From positions 1 through 44,435 of the forward strand of contig CAIXHP010000004.1 of the NCBI GenBank assembly GCA_903919315.1: a stretch of DNA of 44,435 nucleotides. Reading direction: 5' to 3'. This document shows positions 1 to 7,660 of this stretch, in pieces (position 1 is the first letter of the stretch; each line of letters starts with the position of its first letter). The stretch is from an uncultured Pseudomonadota bacterium (lineage in GTDB: Bacteria; Pseudomonadota; Alphaproteobacteria; UBA9219). The notes under the pieces were generated by a model that was given only the letters and a program-made list of their open reading frames with translations, ran no database searches and was not told the DNA's origin. Position numbers and translations under genes: made by a program.

Positions 1-10
1 CCCCACCCAA

Positions 11-33
11 CCCTCCCCCTCAAGGGGGGAGGG
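11..33. terminator. GC-rich hairpin downstream of rlmH
   Basis: A CCCTCCCCCT arm is followed almost at once by its complement with one extra G. It lies about 30 bases past the rlmH stop codon on the minus strand. A short T run follows only on the plus strand, so it may end a gene coming from the left, or be a dispersed palindrome. Confidence 0.35.
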
Positions 34-62
34 CTTTGTGTGCTGTCTGTCTCTAAGCCCGA

Positions 63-497
63 TCAATCGCGGTGGTAGGGGTGGCCGGTGTTGATTTGTT
101 GGGCGCGGTAGAGTTGTTCCAGCAGCATCACACGCGCCAGTTTGTGCGGCCATGTTTTGTGGCCTAGGCCGAGCGTGAATTGGGCGCGGGCTTTCACTTC
201 GTCCGTCAAGCCGTCCGCGCCGCCGATGAGGAAGGCGAGGTCGTTGACGCCCTGATCCTGCCATGCTTGCAGTTTGGCGGCCAATTCGCGGCTCGATAAA
301 TCCTTGCCGTGTTCGTCGAGCGCGACGACGAAGGCTTTGGCGGGGAGGGCTTTCAGCAAGGCTTCGCCTTCGGCCTTTTGCGTCGCTGCCGAGAGTTCGC
401 GAATCGCGATGCTGCCGGTCAGGCGTTTGGCGTATTCGGCGCAAAGCTCGGCGTAGGCTCCGCGCAGACGGCCAAGGGCGAGGAGGTGGAGCTTCAT
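63..497 (-). CDS. rlmH: 23S rRNA (pseudouridine-1915 N3) methyltransferase RlmH
   Basis: RlmH is a small SPOUT-class enzyme that methylates pseudouridine 1915 in helix 69 of 23S rRNA, using S-adenosylmethionine on the assembled 70S ribosome. The 144-residue product is close to the usual length (about 155). It shows the SAM-binding glycine motif GGADG at residues 92-96 and the conserved C-terminal tail ending PYHRD, which holds the catalytic Tyr/His/Arg region. Its ATG overlaps the stop codon of the upstream dotA-like gene by four bases (ATGA), so it is translationally coupled to it. It is the last gene of the leftward set nadD-rsfS-dotA-like-rlmH. The rsfS-rlmH pairing is widespread; the gene between them is not. 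Assignment is firm. Confidence 0.96.
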   Translation of the reverse strand: MKLHLLALGRLRGAYAELCAEYAKRLTGSIAIRELSAATQKAEGEALLKALPAKAFVVALDEHGKDLSSRELAAKLQAWQDQGVNDLAFLIGGADGLTDEVKARAQFTLGLGHKTWPHKLARVMLLEQLYRAQQINTGHPYHRD

Positions 498-3271
498 TCG
501 GTTTTCGCGTCGTCGGGCGTGGCCGCCGATTGTTCGCGGGAGTCGTTGGGTTTGGTTTCCGTCTTTGGCGCGGGGGACGTTGGATTGTCTTTGCGCAGCG
601 CGGTCTCGCGGGCCTTGGTGTCCTTTTGGTGTTCAACCAGCATGGCGAGGTTCGCCGCCGTTCGCACGATGTCGGGATGCAGCGAACGGTCGGCAGGAAC
701 TTGTTGCGCGAGCGCCGAGGCATGAGCGGATGCCGTGGCGGTTGCGCCGGGGCCTGAAGCGGCGGCGCTGGCGGAACCGGCGCTGCCGCCGGGGCCGGTC
801 GCGTTGGTTTGCGCCACGGCTTGCGCGGCGGCTTGCGGGGCGATGACGACGGGTTCGGGCGGAGCTTCGTGCAAGGCGGGGAACAGCGCGCTTTTCAATT
901 TGTGCGGGTTCTGCGTGTCCGTTTCCGTGGATCCGGTGCGCGACGATCCCCGTCCGTCACCGCCTGTGGCGTAAGCGGACGATCCGATCATGCGGCCGCC
1001 GCCCGCCACGTTGAGCGCGGTCGTCGCGGCCGCGCCGTTGGGACGGGTTTGCGGCGCGGCTGTGTGCGACGGCGTCGCGCTTTGCAGGCTGAGCCAGTGG
1101 AGGGTGCGGTCGGGCAGGAGGTTGATGCCCTTGAACGCCGCGTTGGTCGCGGCATAGGCCAGCACCGCGTAGAGCAGCGCCAGCGCCGTGCGCACGCCCA
1201 GCACCGTGCCGCCGTGCGCGGCGGTCAGCGGTGCCGTCAGGTGGAGGAACATCACGTTCAGGAAACTGATCGCCAGCATAAACAGCGCTAGCCCGATCAC
1301 AAAGCCGAACAGGGTCAGGATGGGGCGCATGAACAGGCGTAGCCACAGCCAATAGGCTTGCCGCGCCACCGGGCCGCTCAGGCCCTCGCCGGTGGGGTTC
1401 AGGTGCGCCAGCGCCACCAAAGGCAGCGCCACCACCGCTTCGAACGCTTCGAGCAGCCAGGCGACAACGGCCAGAAACAGCCGAAAGAACGGCAGCAACG
1501 GCAACAGGAACAGCAGCGCGAGGCCGCAGACGCTGAAGCCAAGGCCTATGACGGCGAACAACGCCGCGCTCGTCATCGTGCCGGGTTCGGCGAGGCCGGG
1601 GCCGGTCATGCCGAACAGCCATGTGCCGAGCGCCAGATAGCGTCGTCCGATTTCGGCCAGCGCGGCGATGGGGTTGCTGATCATGGCTCCGGCAAAATCA
1701 CGCGCGAAGGAATCCGACGGGCTTGCGGCTTCGAGGTCGCGCGGCGCTTCGGCCCAGACACCAAAGGCGAGGCTGGCGGCGTTGAGCTGGCGGGCGAAGA
1801 GGAAAAAGCCGGTTTCGGAGTCGCTGGTGTCGCCGAGAGCATCGCGCAGGTCGAACTGGTCGGTCATCATCAGCGTGGCATCCGCCATCTGCTGGCCATA
1901 GAGCCAGCCGCGCACTTGCTTCATGCCGTTCGTCATCTGGTCGTAGATGATGTGGATGCGCTCGCGCTGCAAATCGGGCGCGGTGCGGAGCGTCGGGTTG
2001 TTGTCGATGGCCTCGGTCAGCGCGGCGCGGGACATGACTTTATGCCCGAACAGCGGCGCTTGCACCGAGGGCAGCGCCTGCGCGGTGAGGTCGCCGTACA
2101 GGGCTTGCTGGCGCGTCAGATCGGTCAGGAAGCTTCCGGCGGCGATCCAGCCCGCGCGGGCGGATTCGTCCAAGGTCTGGTTCACGGTTCCGACGCTGTT
2201 TGCCATCATGGCGCGGCGCTTCGCGTCGAGCGCCGCCTGTTGTTCCTTGACGATGGCGGCCAGACGGCTGCGGGCATCGAGCGGGATGGGCTGAGGGTTG
2301 GCGAGCGTCGCCGCGTAGGTGAAGGCGGGACTGAGCGGGTCGGCGATGGCGCGCGCCTGCACGATCAAACGCTCGGCATCGGCGCGGGCAAAGTCGGCCC
2401 AGTCGGCGGCGAGGCGTTCGAACGCGCCGTTGCCGGATGTGTCCGCCGCGCCGCCGTCGCGCGACAGGAAGCGGTATTCGCCGCACAGGGCCGCATCGGC
2501 GTGCAGCGCGTTCGTGGTGCGCCAGATTTCGGGGGTCAGGCGCTGCGGCGGAATCCGGCGGTTGTCGGTCATGTCGCCGATCAGGCGCACTTGCGAATCC
2601 GCAGGCACGGCGCTGAACATCTGGTGGTACATGTTGCGGCACAATTCGATCTCGGTCGCCACGGCGACGAGGCGCGCCACGTCCGGCGCGCGCGGCGCGA
2701 CGGGGCCGGACAGGCTGTCCTTCATCGTTTCAACGATGCCGCGCCACGCGTTGCTGGCGAGGCTCGATCCCGATTCGGCCAGTTTGACGATCAGGTATTG
2801 TCCCGAATTCAGCCCGCCGCCGATCGGCACCAAAAGCCCGATGGCCACCACGAGGCGGATGGGCGCCCATAATTGATTGGTGCGCCGCCCCATGGCCGTG
2901 CCGTCGTGCGCCGTTTCCGCCACCATTGCCGTGACGTGATAGAGGACAAGGATTCCGGCAATCACCAGCATGCCGAGGCTGTAAACGCTGAGCGCCTGAC
3001 GCAGGGCGGTGGTGAGGGGGGCGAGGCGGACGAGGCTGTTTGCGCCATCTTCCGCCGCTACGCCGCCACGGAAGAGAATCTCCAGCCAGCCTATCGCCCA
3101 ATCCGATTCCGGCGGATGGTCGAACAGGCCGTTTGCCGCGTAAGCCGTTCCGGCGAAGGCGAACGCCGCGAGCAGGGCAATGCTGCCGACAAGTGCCGCC
3201 GTGCCACCCACAGACGCGAAACGATAGAGTGTCCGCCTGCGCGGACTCGACGATCCTGTGGGCTGGGGCAA
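494..3271 (-). CDS. DotA/TraY-family integral membrane protein
   Basis: A 925-residue polytopic membrane protein. A signal-like hydrophobic segment at about 20-46 ends in AYA-A. It is followed by the DotA/TraY N-terminal pattern: a hydrophobic segment near 94-112, ETAHDG (119-124), MGRR, LWAPIR (134-139), a Gly/Leu-rich membrane segment and a GQYL stretch. Several long hydrophobic segments recur around residues 540-720. The last ~190 residues are Ala/Thr/Pro/Ser-rich and look disordered. DotA and TraY are inner-membrane parts of type IVB (Dot/Icm, IncI) secretion systems. None of the other Dot/Icm parts lies in this window. It begins 4 bases after rsfS and overlaps rlmH by 4 bases, so it is co-transcribed with ribosome-maturation genes. 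Family membership is well supported by the motif block; function here is unknown. Confidence 0.8.
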   Translation of the reverse strand: MPQPTGSSSPRRRTLYRFASVGGTAALVGSIALLAAFAFAGTAYAANGLFDHPPESDWAIGWLEILFRGGVAAEDGANSLVRLAPLTTALRQALSVYSLGMLVIAGILVLYHVTAMVAETAHDGTAMGRRTNQLWAPIRLVVAIGLLVPIGGGLNSGQYLIVKLAESGSSLASNAWRGIVETMKDSLSGPVAPRAPDVARLVAVATEIELCRNMYHQMFSAVPADSQVRLIGDMTDNRRIPPQRLTPEIWRTTNALHADAALCGEYRFLSRDGGAADTSGNGAFERLAADWADFARADAERLIVQARAIADPLSPAFTYAATLANPQPIPLDARSRLAAIVKEQQAALDAKRRAMMANSVGTVNQTLDESARAGWIAAGSFLTDLTRQQALYGDLTAQALPSVQAPLFGHKVMSRAALTEAIDNNPTLRTAPDLQRERIHIIYDQMTNGMKQVRGWLYGQQMADATLMMTDQFDLRDALGDTSDSETGFFLFARQLNAASLAFGVWAEAPRDLEAASPSDSFARDFAGAMISNPIAALAEIGRRYLALGTWLFGMTGPGLAEPGTMTSAALFAVIGLGFSVCGLALLFLLPLLPFFRLFLAVVAWLLEAFEAVVALPLVALAHLNPTGEGLSGPVARQAYWLWLRLFMRPILTLFGFVIGLALFMLAISFLNVMFLHLTAPLTAAHGGTVLGVRTALALLYAVLAYAATNAAFKGINLLPDRTLHWLSLQSATPSHTAAPQTRPNGAAATTALNVAGGGRMIGSSAYATGGDGRGSSRTGSTETDTQNPHKLKSALFPALHEAPPEPVVIAPQAAAQAVAQTNATGPGGSAGSASAAASGPGATATASAHASALAQQVPADRSLHPDIVRTAANLAMLVEHQKDTKARETALRKDNPTSPAPKTETKPNDSREQSAATPDDAKTE

Positions 3272-3275
3272 GGGG

Positions 3276-3839
3276 TCAGGCTCCGCGAGGGTTGTGGCTC
3301 CAGATGTCTTCGATGTTATAGTAACGGCGGACTTCGGGACGGAACAGATGCACGATCACGTCGCCCGCGTCGATCAGAACCCAATCGCCTTGCGGCAGGC
3401 CTTCGATGATGACGCGCTTGACGCCCAGCTTTTCGAACGCGAGGCGCAGATAGTCGGCGATGGCGGCCAACTGGCGGCCCGATTTGCCCGTGGCGACCAG
3501 AACGTAATCGGCGATGGCGCTCTTGCCGCGCAGATCGACGGCTACGATCGCTTCGGCTTGACGTTCGTCGAGAACCTCCAGCGCGGCATCGCGCAGGAAT
3601 TCAGGAACGCCGCGCGGCGCGGTTGCTTTGGGCTTTGCCGCCGGTTTCTTGGCGGCGGTTTTGGGCGCGGGTTTCTTTTTGGCGGCCGGTTTTGCGGCGA
3701 CGGTTTTCTTCGCGACGGGCTTCTTTGCCGCCGGTTTCTTTGTCGCAATTTTCTTTGTCGCGGTTTTTTTGAGCGGCGCTTTTTTCAGGGCCGGTTTCGC
3801 GGCGGGTTTTTTCTTGGGAGCTGGTTTCTTGGTCGCCAC
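3276..3839 (-). CDS. rsfS: Ribosomal silencing factor RsfS with a histone-H1-like N-terminal tail
   Basis: RsfS binds ribosomal protein L14 (uL14) and keeps the two subunits apart when nutrients are scarce. The C-terminal ~110 residues (about 77-187) are the complete RsfS domain: AIVAVDLRGKS, then DYVLVATGKSGRQ, and the C-terminal GDVIVHLF / RRYYNIEDIW segment. The first ~75 residues are a low-complexity Lys/Ala/Pro tail built of AAKK, KPA and TKK repeats, like the C-terminal domain of histone H1 or AlgP. The whole protein is 187 residues against 105-130 for typical RsfS. The ATG used here starts the tail and there is no other good start before the domain, so the tail appears to be translated. 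It sits 3 bases after nadD and 4 before the dotA-like gene. Confidence 0.93.
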   Translation of the reverse strand: MATKKPAPKKKPAAKPALKKAPLKKTATKKIATKKPAAKKPVAKKTVAAKPAAKKKPAPKTAAKKPAAKPKATAPRGVPEFLRDAALEVLDERQAEAIVAVDLRGKSAIADYVLVATGKSGRQLAAIADYLRLAFEKLGVKRVIIEGLPQGDWVLIDAGDVIVHLFRPEVRRYYNIEDIWSHNPRGA

Positions 3840-3842
3840 GTT

Positions 3843-4478
3843 TTACGTTCCTTTACGGTGAGGGGTCTGCACGGTCTTGTTCTGCCGGAGCTGTGTCGCC
3901 GACAGGCGGTTCAGCGCGTTGTCGAGCATCAGCCACGCGGGCGGAGTCGTCGTCGCCAAGGACGCAGCGGCGCGAAGATCACGCCACGCCGCATCGAAAC
4001 GGATCGCGGCTTTGCCCCGGCAACGTCCCGCACCATAGCCCGGACGGCGGAAAACGGCAATCGGCACGGCGGCGAAAATGTTGTCCCAGCGCCGCCAGCG
4101 GTGAAAATCGCGCAGATTGTCGGCTCCCATTAACCAGACAAAGCGCGCGCCGGGGAAGCGTTGCCGCAGTTCGCGCAGCGTATCGGCGCTGTAGCGGGTG
4201 CCGAGCCGGGCCTCCAGATCGGTCGCCCAAAGGCGCGGGTGGGGGCGGGTGAGGGCGCGGGCGCGTCGCAGCCTTTCCTCGAACGGAGCCATGCCTTTGG
4301 ACGGTTTCAGCAGGTTTTGCGGGCTGACCAGCCACCAGATGCCATCCAGCCGCAACCGCTTGATGGCATGCAGGCTCATCGCCACATGCCCCTCATGGGC
4401 CGGATTGAACGACCCGCCCAAAAGGCCGATGCGCCGCCCCGCGAATGTAGGCCCGGAATGGAGGTTGGGGGGGATCAA
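3843..4478 (-). CDS. nadD: Nicotinate-nucleotide adenylyltransferase NadD
   Basis: NadD transfers AMP from ATP to nicotinate mononucleotide, the penultimate step of NAD synthesis. The 211-residue protein has the nucleotidyltransferase signature GGSFNPAHEGH at about 20-30 and the C-terminal LSATQLR form of the family's (S/T)STxIR motif. WLMGADN in mid-protein is the usual NadD active-site segment. It is the first gene of the leftward operon, three bases ahead of rsfS, an order common in bacteria. The ~210 bases upstream carry a REP-like palindrome and no other gene. Confidence 0.95.
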   Translation of the reverse strand: MIPPNLHSGPTFAGRRIGLLGGSFNPAHEGHVAMSLHAIKRLRLDGIWWLVSPQNLLKPSKGMAPFEERLRRARALTRPHPRLWATDLEARLGTRYSADTLRELRQRFPGARFVWLMGADNLRDFHRWRRWDNIFAAVPIAVFRRPGYGAGRCRGKAAIRFDAAWRDLRAAASLATTTPPAWLMLDNALNRLSATQLRQNKTVQTPHRKGT

Positions 4479-4601
4479 GGGATTTGCGGACTCTCAGCCG
4501 TTTTGATGAAAAAGCGCGTCACGATACCGCACTTTCGCTGCCGAAACAAAGGGGGTGTTGAGGGTCGCTTGTATGCTTGGCTTCTTTGACGGGAGATGGC
4601 T

Positions 4602-4617
4602 CCCCGCCTTCGCGGGG
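4602..4617. repeat. REP-like palindrome (CCCCGC-CTTC-GCGGGG)
   Basis: Perfect 6-bp arms around CTTC, followed by ACGAC, in the 210-base gap upstream of nadD. A degenerate relative lies near 26286-26303 (CGCCTTCGCGGGAACGAC). It resembles the palindromes at 13852-13946, 27188-27209 and 43503-43528. Confidence 0.5.
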
Positions 4618-4692
4618 ACGACCGTTCCCTTTTATAACTCGTTGCGAACAAATGACAGGTTTATGGACAGACACTTAGGAACGCTGTTCGTG

Positions 4693-4884
4693 TCATGCCT
4701 TCAATTTGTCCACGGTAACGCCGCCGATGGAATGGTCGATGTCCTTCATTTCGACGATCTGGATTTTGACCCATTCGGGCGGGATTTCCAACGTCGTGTA
4801 GACGGTTTTGGCGACTTCCTCGTGCAACTTTCTTTTTTTCGCGTCGCTGTGACCCGACATGACGTTGATCGTGATCCAAGGCAT
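4693..4884 (-). CDS. Small tautomerase-family protein lacking the canonical arginines
   Basis: A 63-residue protein of the 4-oxalocrotonate tautomerase superfamily. The start is fixed by the invariant proline after Met (MPWITINVMSG), which becomes the N-terminal catalytic base. An AAAGGAG ribosome binding site lies about 9 bases upstream of the ATG at 4884. Length and the C-terminal SIGGVTVDKL segment match the family. Numbered from Pro1 against 4-OT, Arg11 is His, Arg39 is Lys and Phe50 is His, so the residues that bind and polarise the dicarboxylate substrate are not conserved. It probably acts on another substrate. It is transcribed divergently from yjjP, 136 bases away. A longer in-frame reading upstream has no proline after its Met and is rejected. 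Confidence 0.82.
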   Translation of the reverse strand: MPWITINVMSGHSDAKKRKLHEEVAKTVYTTLEIPPEWVKIQIVEMKDIDHSIGGVTVDKLKA

Positions 4885-5020
4885 GGGGAGGACTCCTTTC
4901 CCGGTTTGTTGAGCGTGACGAGGATATGATCGTTTTTCTGTTGTTGTGTCCAGTCCACGGCTCGCTTGAAAACAGCGCCATCGTTGGTATGTTGGCGGTC
5001 TCTTTGGAAAAGGCGTTGGG

Positions 5021-5812
5021 ATGAACGAATCGAATTCGCCGCGTTTGGACAGGCAGGACTTGGGCAAAATCGCGCTGGTGAGTTTGCGCGCGGCGCGCAT
5101 GATTATGGAAAGCGGCGGGCGGGCGCAGGTGATTGCCAAGAGCGCCCAAACCGTCGCGTGCGGACTGGGCGCGGAGTTTCTGGGGCTTAGGATCGGCTAC
5201 GCCTCGCTCGCTATTTCTTTGGGCGACGATGCGAACATGATCACGCGCATGGTTGTGGTCGGGCGGCACGGTGTCAATCACAGGCTTGACCAAGCCGTGC
5301 GGCGCGTCGTCCAGCGCATCACCACCGAGCGCATGACTCCGGGCGAGGTCGAGGTGGAGCTTGACCGCATCGCCCAGACGACGCCCAAGCATCCGCCTTT
5401 GTTCGTCGCTGCCGCCACGGGCTTGGCCTGCGCCGGTTTCGGCCGTTTGCTGGGGGTTGATTGGCTGGCCTTCGTTCCCATTTTGCTGGCCAGTACTTTG
5501 GGGCAGCATGCGCGGCATTATCTGCTGGGCAAGCAGATGAATCCTTGCGTGGCGGCGGCGATGGTCGCTTTTGGCTGCGCGTTGATCAGCAGTCAGGGCG
5601 CGAAGCTGGCGGGGAGCGACACGGTCAACCTCGCCATGATCGCGTCGTGTCTGTTGCTGGTGCCGGGGGTGCCCGCGACCAACGCGCAGACCGACATTAT
5701 GGACGGACATCCGACCATGGGCAGCGCCCGTGCGGTGTCCGTTTTGATGATTATGATTTTCGCCACGGCCGGAATCTGGCTGGCGGGTGCTATTTTGGGG
5801 GTTCACCCGTGA
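5021..5812 (+). CDS. ThrE/YjjP-family exporter, N-terminal half
   Basis: A 263-residue protein of the threonine/serine exporter (ThrE, DUF1212) family. The soluble N-terminal part (about 1-125) carries the family pattern ARMIMESGGRAQVI (small residues and Gly/Glu in a predicted hydrolase-like domain). It is followed by about five hydrophobic segments to the end (VPGVPATNAQTDIMDGH is the conserved loop between them). In Corynebacterium ThrE this half is fused to the domain encoded by the next gene; here, as in E. coli YjjP/YjjB, the two are separate. YjjP/YjjB has been linked to dicarboxylate (succinate) export, ThrE to threonine and serine, so the substrate is uncertain. Its TGA overlaps the GTG start of the next gene. 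Confidence 0.85.
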   Translation: MNESNSPRLDRQDLGKIALVSLRAARMIMESGGRAQVIAKSAQTVACGLGAEFLGLRIGYASLAISLGDDANMITRMVVVGRHGVNHRLDQAVRRVVQRITTERMTPGEVEVELDRIAQTTPKHPPLFVAAATGLACAGFGRLLGVDWLAFVPILLASTLGQHARHYLLGKQMNPCVAAAMVAFGCALISSQGAKLAGSDTVNLAMIASCLLLVPGVPATNAQTDIMDGHPTMGSARAVSVLMIMIFATAGIWLAGAILGVHP

Positions 5813-6297
5813 TCGAGGCTGTCGAACATCTGGCGCATCAGGCTTTTTTCGGCGGCGTTGCCGCAGCCGGATTTGGCATTCTGTTTAATTTCGGCACGCG
5901 CGATTTGCTGTGGTGCTTTGCCGCCGGAGCCATTGCGCTAGGGCTGCGCACGCTGGGACTCGATGCGGGGTGGAGCCTTGAGGCGGCCTCGTTTGTGGCT
6001 GCCGCTTGTTTGTCGGTGTGCGTCGCGGGGTTCCTGCATCCGCGGCTTGACCCCGCGCCCGATATGATCGCGTTGACCGGCTGCATCCCGATGGTGCCCG
6101 GCGCGTTTCTGGCGCAAGCCATCCTCGGCCTGTTCGCCCTCACGTCGCCGAATCCGGACAAGGAAATCACGACCGTCGTGCTGTCGGTCGAATATCTCCT
6201 CCGCGTCGCCTTCACCATCTGCGCCATCGGCACCGGGCTGGCCGTGCCGCTTCATATCCTGAAACTGATGAACTTTCGGGGGTCGGCGGCGGAGTGA
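5809..6297 (+). CDS. ThrE/YjjB-family exporter, C-terminal half
   Basis: A 162-residue, four-to-five-segment membrane protein matching the ThrE C-terminal (DUF3815/YjjB) domain; GCIPMVPGAFLAQ near residue 100 is the characteristic loop. I start it at the GTG at 5809, which overlaps the yjjP stop (GTGA). The reading frame stays open upstream, but only as a shadow of yjjP. With YjjP it should form one exporter in the inner membrane. The last 10 codons and stop lie in a 34-bp sequence repeated exactly at 7127-7160, beyond the neighbouring methyltransferase gene. Confidence 0.85.
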   Translation: MIEAVEHLAHQAFFGGVAAAGFGILFNFGTRDLLWCFAAGAIALGLRTLGLDAGWSLEAASFVAAACLSVCVAGFLHPRLDPAPDMIALTGCIPMVPGAFLAQAILGLFALTSPNPDKEITTVVLSVEYLLRVAFTICAIGTGLAVPLHILKLMNFRGSAAE

Positions 6298-6299
6298 GG
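6266..6299. repeat. 34-bp direct repeat, copy 1 (yjjB 3' end)
   Basis: Identical base for base to 7127-7160. This copy holds the last codons and stop of yjjB, so it is the parental copy. The pair bounds the methyltransferase gene. Confidence 0.9.
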
Positions 6300-6343
6300 G
6301 CGGATGTGCTGTGGCGGAACGAGGACGCGAGCCGCGCTGGGGC

Positions 6344-7069
6344 TTAAGTAGCTTCTGCGATGAAGACGAATTCTTGCTGCGGTCGGTCCGGCGCTCCCCG
6401 TATATCCTTTACCGCGTAACCTGATTTTTCAAGCGAGTGAATGATTTCTCCCGCCTCACGGAAGCGGAGCGTCGAGTCGGACGTTAGAACTTGGCCATCG
6501 GACTCAAAAACATAAGTCCAACGGAAACTTACGAATCCTTCCGCTGCTGCGGTAACATCGCACCAACCTTCGACATAGCCCAAATGCGGGATGTCGATAC
6601 GCTGATAGGTTTTTGCGCGAGTCCAGTTGGCCCAAGCTTTTTGCGCGGGGTCTCTGACCTCAAAGACAAGATGCCCGTTCGAACGCAGGGTTCGGCGGAT
6701 GGCGGCGAGATTGGTTTGCCAAGATTCCTCGGTTAAAAAGACCTGAGCGACATTTCCTGTCATCACGGCCAGATCGACTTTCAGCGGGGGCAGGGCATTG
6801 GAATCGCCCAATATCCAGCGCACGCGATGGGCATATGGCTTTTTACGCGCCTTATCCAAGGAGGCTTGGGCGGGATCCAATCCGATAACATCAAACCCTT
6901 TTTCGCTGAGCATGCAGGCGAAGCACCCTGTGCCGCAACCTATGTCCAGAATGGACTTCGCCTTCAACTCATTGGCGATGGCGACGTAAGGCGCAAGATC
7001 GGAACGCGGACCGTCAAAGGCATCATAAATTTCGACCAGACGCGCATTTTCAAATATTGGGTCGGGCAT
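6344..7069 (-). CDS. Class I SAM-dependent methyltransferase
   Basis: A 241-residue Rossmann-fold methyltransferase. Motif I is ILDIGCGTGCF (about 41-51), followed by VIGLDPA, whose Asp should bind the ribose of S-adenosylmethionine, and LAVMTGNVAQVF as motif IV. No substrate-specific domain is recognisable. It runs opposite to yjjP-yjjB and lies between two exact 34-bp copies of the yjjB 3' end. Its base composition is less G/C-rich than the exporter genes. It is probably accessory cargo. Substrate unknown. Confidence 0.85.
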   Translation of the reverse strand: MPDPIFENARLVEIYDAFDGPRSDLAPYVAIANELKAKSILDIGCGTGCFACMLSEKGFDVIGLDPAQASLDKARKKPYAHRVRWILGDSNALPPLKVDLAVMTGNVAQVFLTEESWQTNLAAIRRTLRSNGHLVFEVRDPAQKAWANWTRAKTYQRIDIPHLGYVEGWCDVTAAAEGFVSFRWTYVFESDGQVLTSDSTLRFREAGEIIHSLEKSGYAVKDIRGAPDRPQQEFVFIAEAT

Positions 7070-7126
7070 GGGCTGTTGCTCAAAAAGGTTCGGGCTGATT
7101 TGGTGGGATGCATCATATTCTGGGAT

Positions 7127-7160
7127 TGATGAACTTTCGGGGGTCGGCGGCGGAGTGAGG
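7127..7160. repeat. 34-bp direct repeat, copy 2
   Basis: Exact copy of the yjjB 3' end, including the stop codon, standing in non-coding DNA between the methyltransferase start and the phosphoribosyltransferase stop. The offset between copies is 861 bases. Confidence 0.9.
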
Positions 7161-7204
7161 TCGGTTCAGGTCGCTGGTGACGCAAGCGGTTCTTTCGGCG
7201 GAAG

Positions 7205-7621
7205 CTAGTCCCAAGGCAGTTGGGGAATCGTGCTCATGAGGCCGGACGTGTAGTCTGGAACGATTAAGCTTTTGTTGCTGTAGCCTACGGCAAAAGTTTT
7301 TACCGTGTTTTTCAAGATTGAAAGCTGTTCGGCACAGTGTTTCATAGACCTCCCGCTTTCAAGAAAGTCTTCGATTAATAGAATCTTTTGTTCACGGAGT
7401 TCGGGATGGGGGCTGTCGTAGGTCATGAGTTCAGTGCGCGAGTCGTCGGCGTAGGTAACGCCGAAGCTATACAATCTTTTCACGCCAAGATATTTTGAGA
7501 GAAGCCTTGCGGGAATCCAGCCCCCACGTGCGATTGCGACAAGGGCTGTTGGGTGGAATCCGTCGTCAATGATGGATGTCGAGATAGTCTTAATACTGGC
7601 CGCGAACGCCTCGAAAGTCAT
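7205..7621 (-). CDS. Phosphoribosyltransferase-domain protein
   Basis: A 138-residue type I PRTase-fold protein. The PRPP-binding motif is ILLIEDFLESGRSM (about 80-93), with two acidic residues followed by ESGRS as in xanthine-guanine or hypoxanthine phosphoribosyltransferases. ALVAIARGGWIPARLL near 26-41 is the preceding phosphate-binding loop. It is shorter than Gpt (about 150). Substrate is not readable from sequence. It is visibly A/T-richer than the surrounding core genes, and lies 39 bases downstream of another A/T-rich gene of unknown function on the same strand. Confidence 0.85.
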   Translation of the reverse strand: MTFEAFAASIKTISTSIIDDGFHPTALVAIARGGWIPARLLSKYLGVKRLYSFGVTYADDSRTELMTYDSPHPELREQKILLIEDFLESGRSMKHCAEQLSILKNTVKTFAVGYSNKSLIVPDYTSGLMSTIPQLPWD

Positions 7622-7660
7622 GCTTCTCTCCTGAATCCACGAAACAGGCGCGGCTTCAAT

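Noticed and set aside
1358-2872. Open frame of 504 codons on the plus strand
   Set aside because: Antisense to the dotA-like gene. Its product is Arg/Gly/Gln-rich with no motif, as expected for a shadow frame in GC-rich DNA.
4661-5806. Open frame of 381 codons on the minus strand covering yjjP
   Set aside because: Shadow of yjjP and the tautomerase; composition (Gln/His/Arg-rich) and lack of motifs rule it out.
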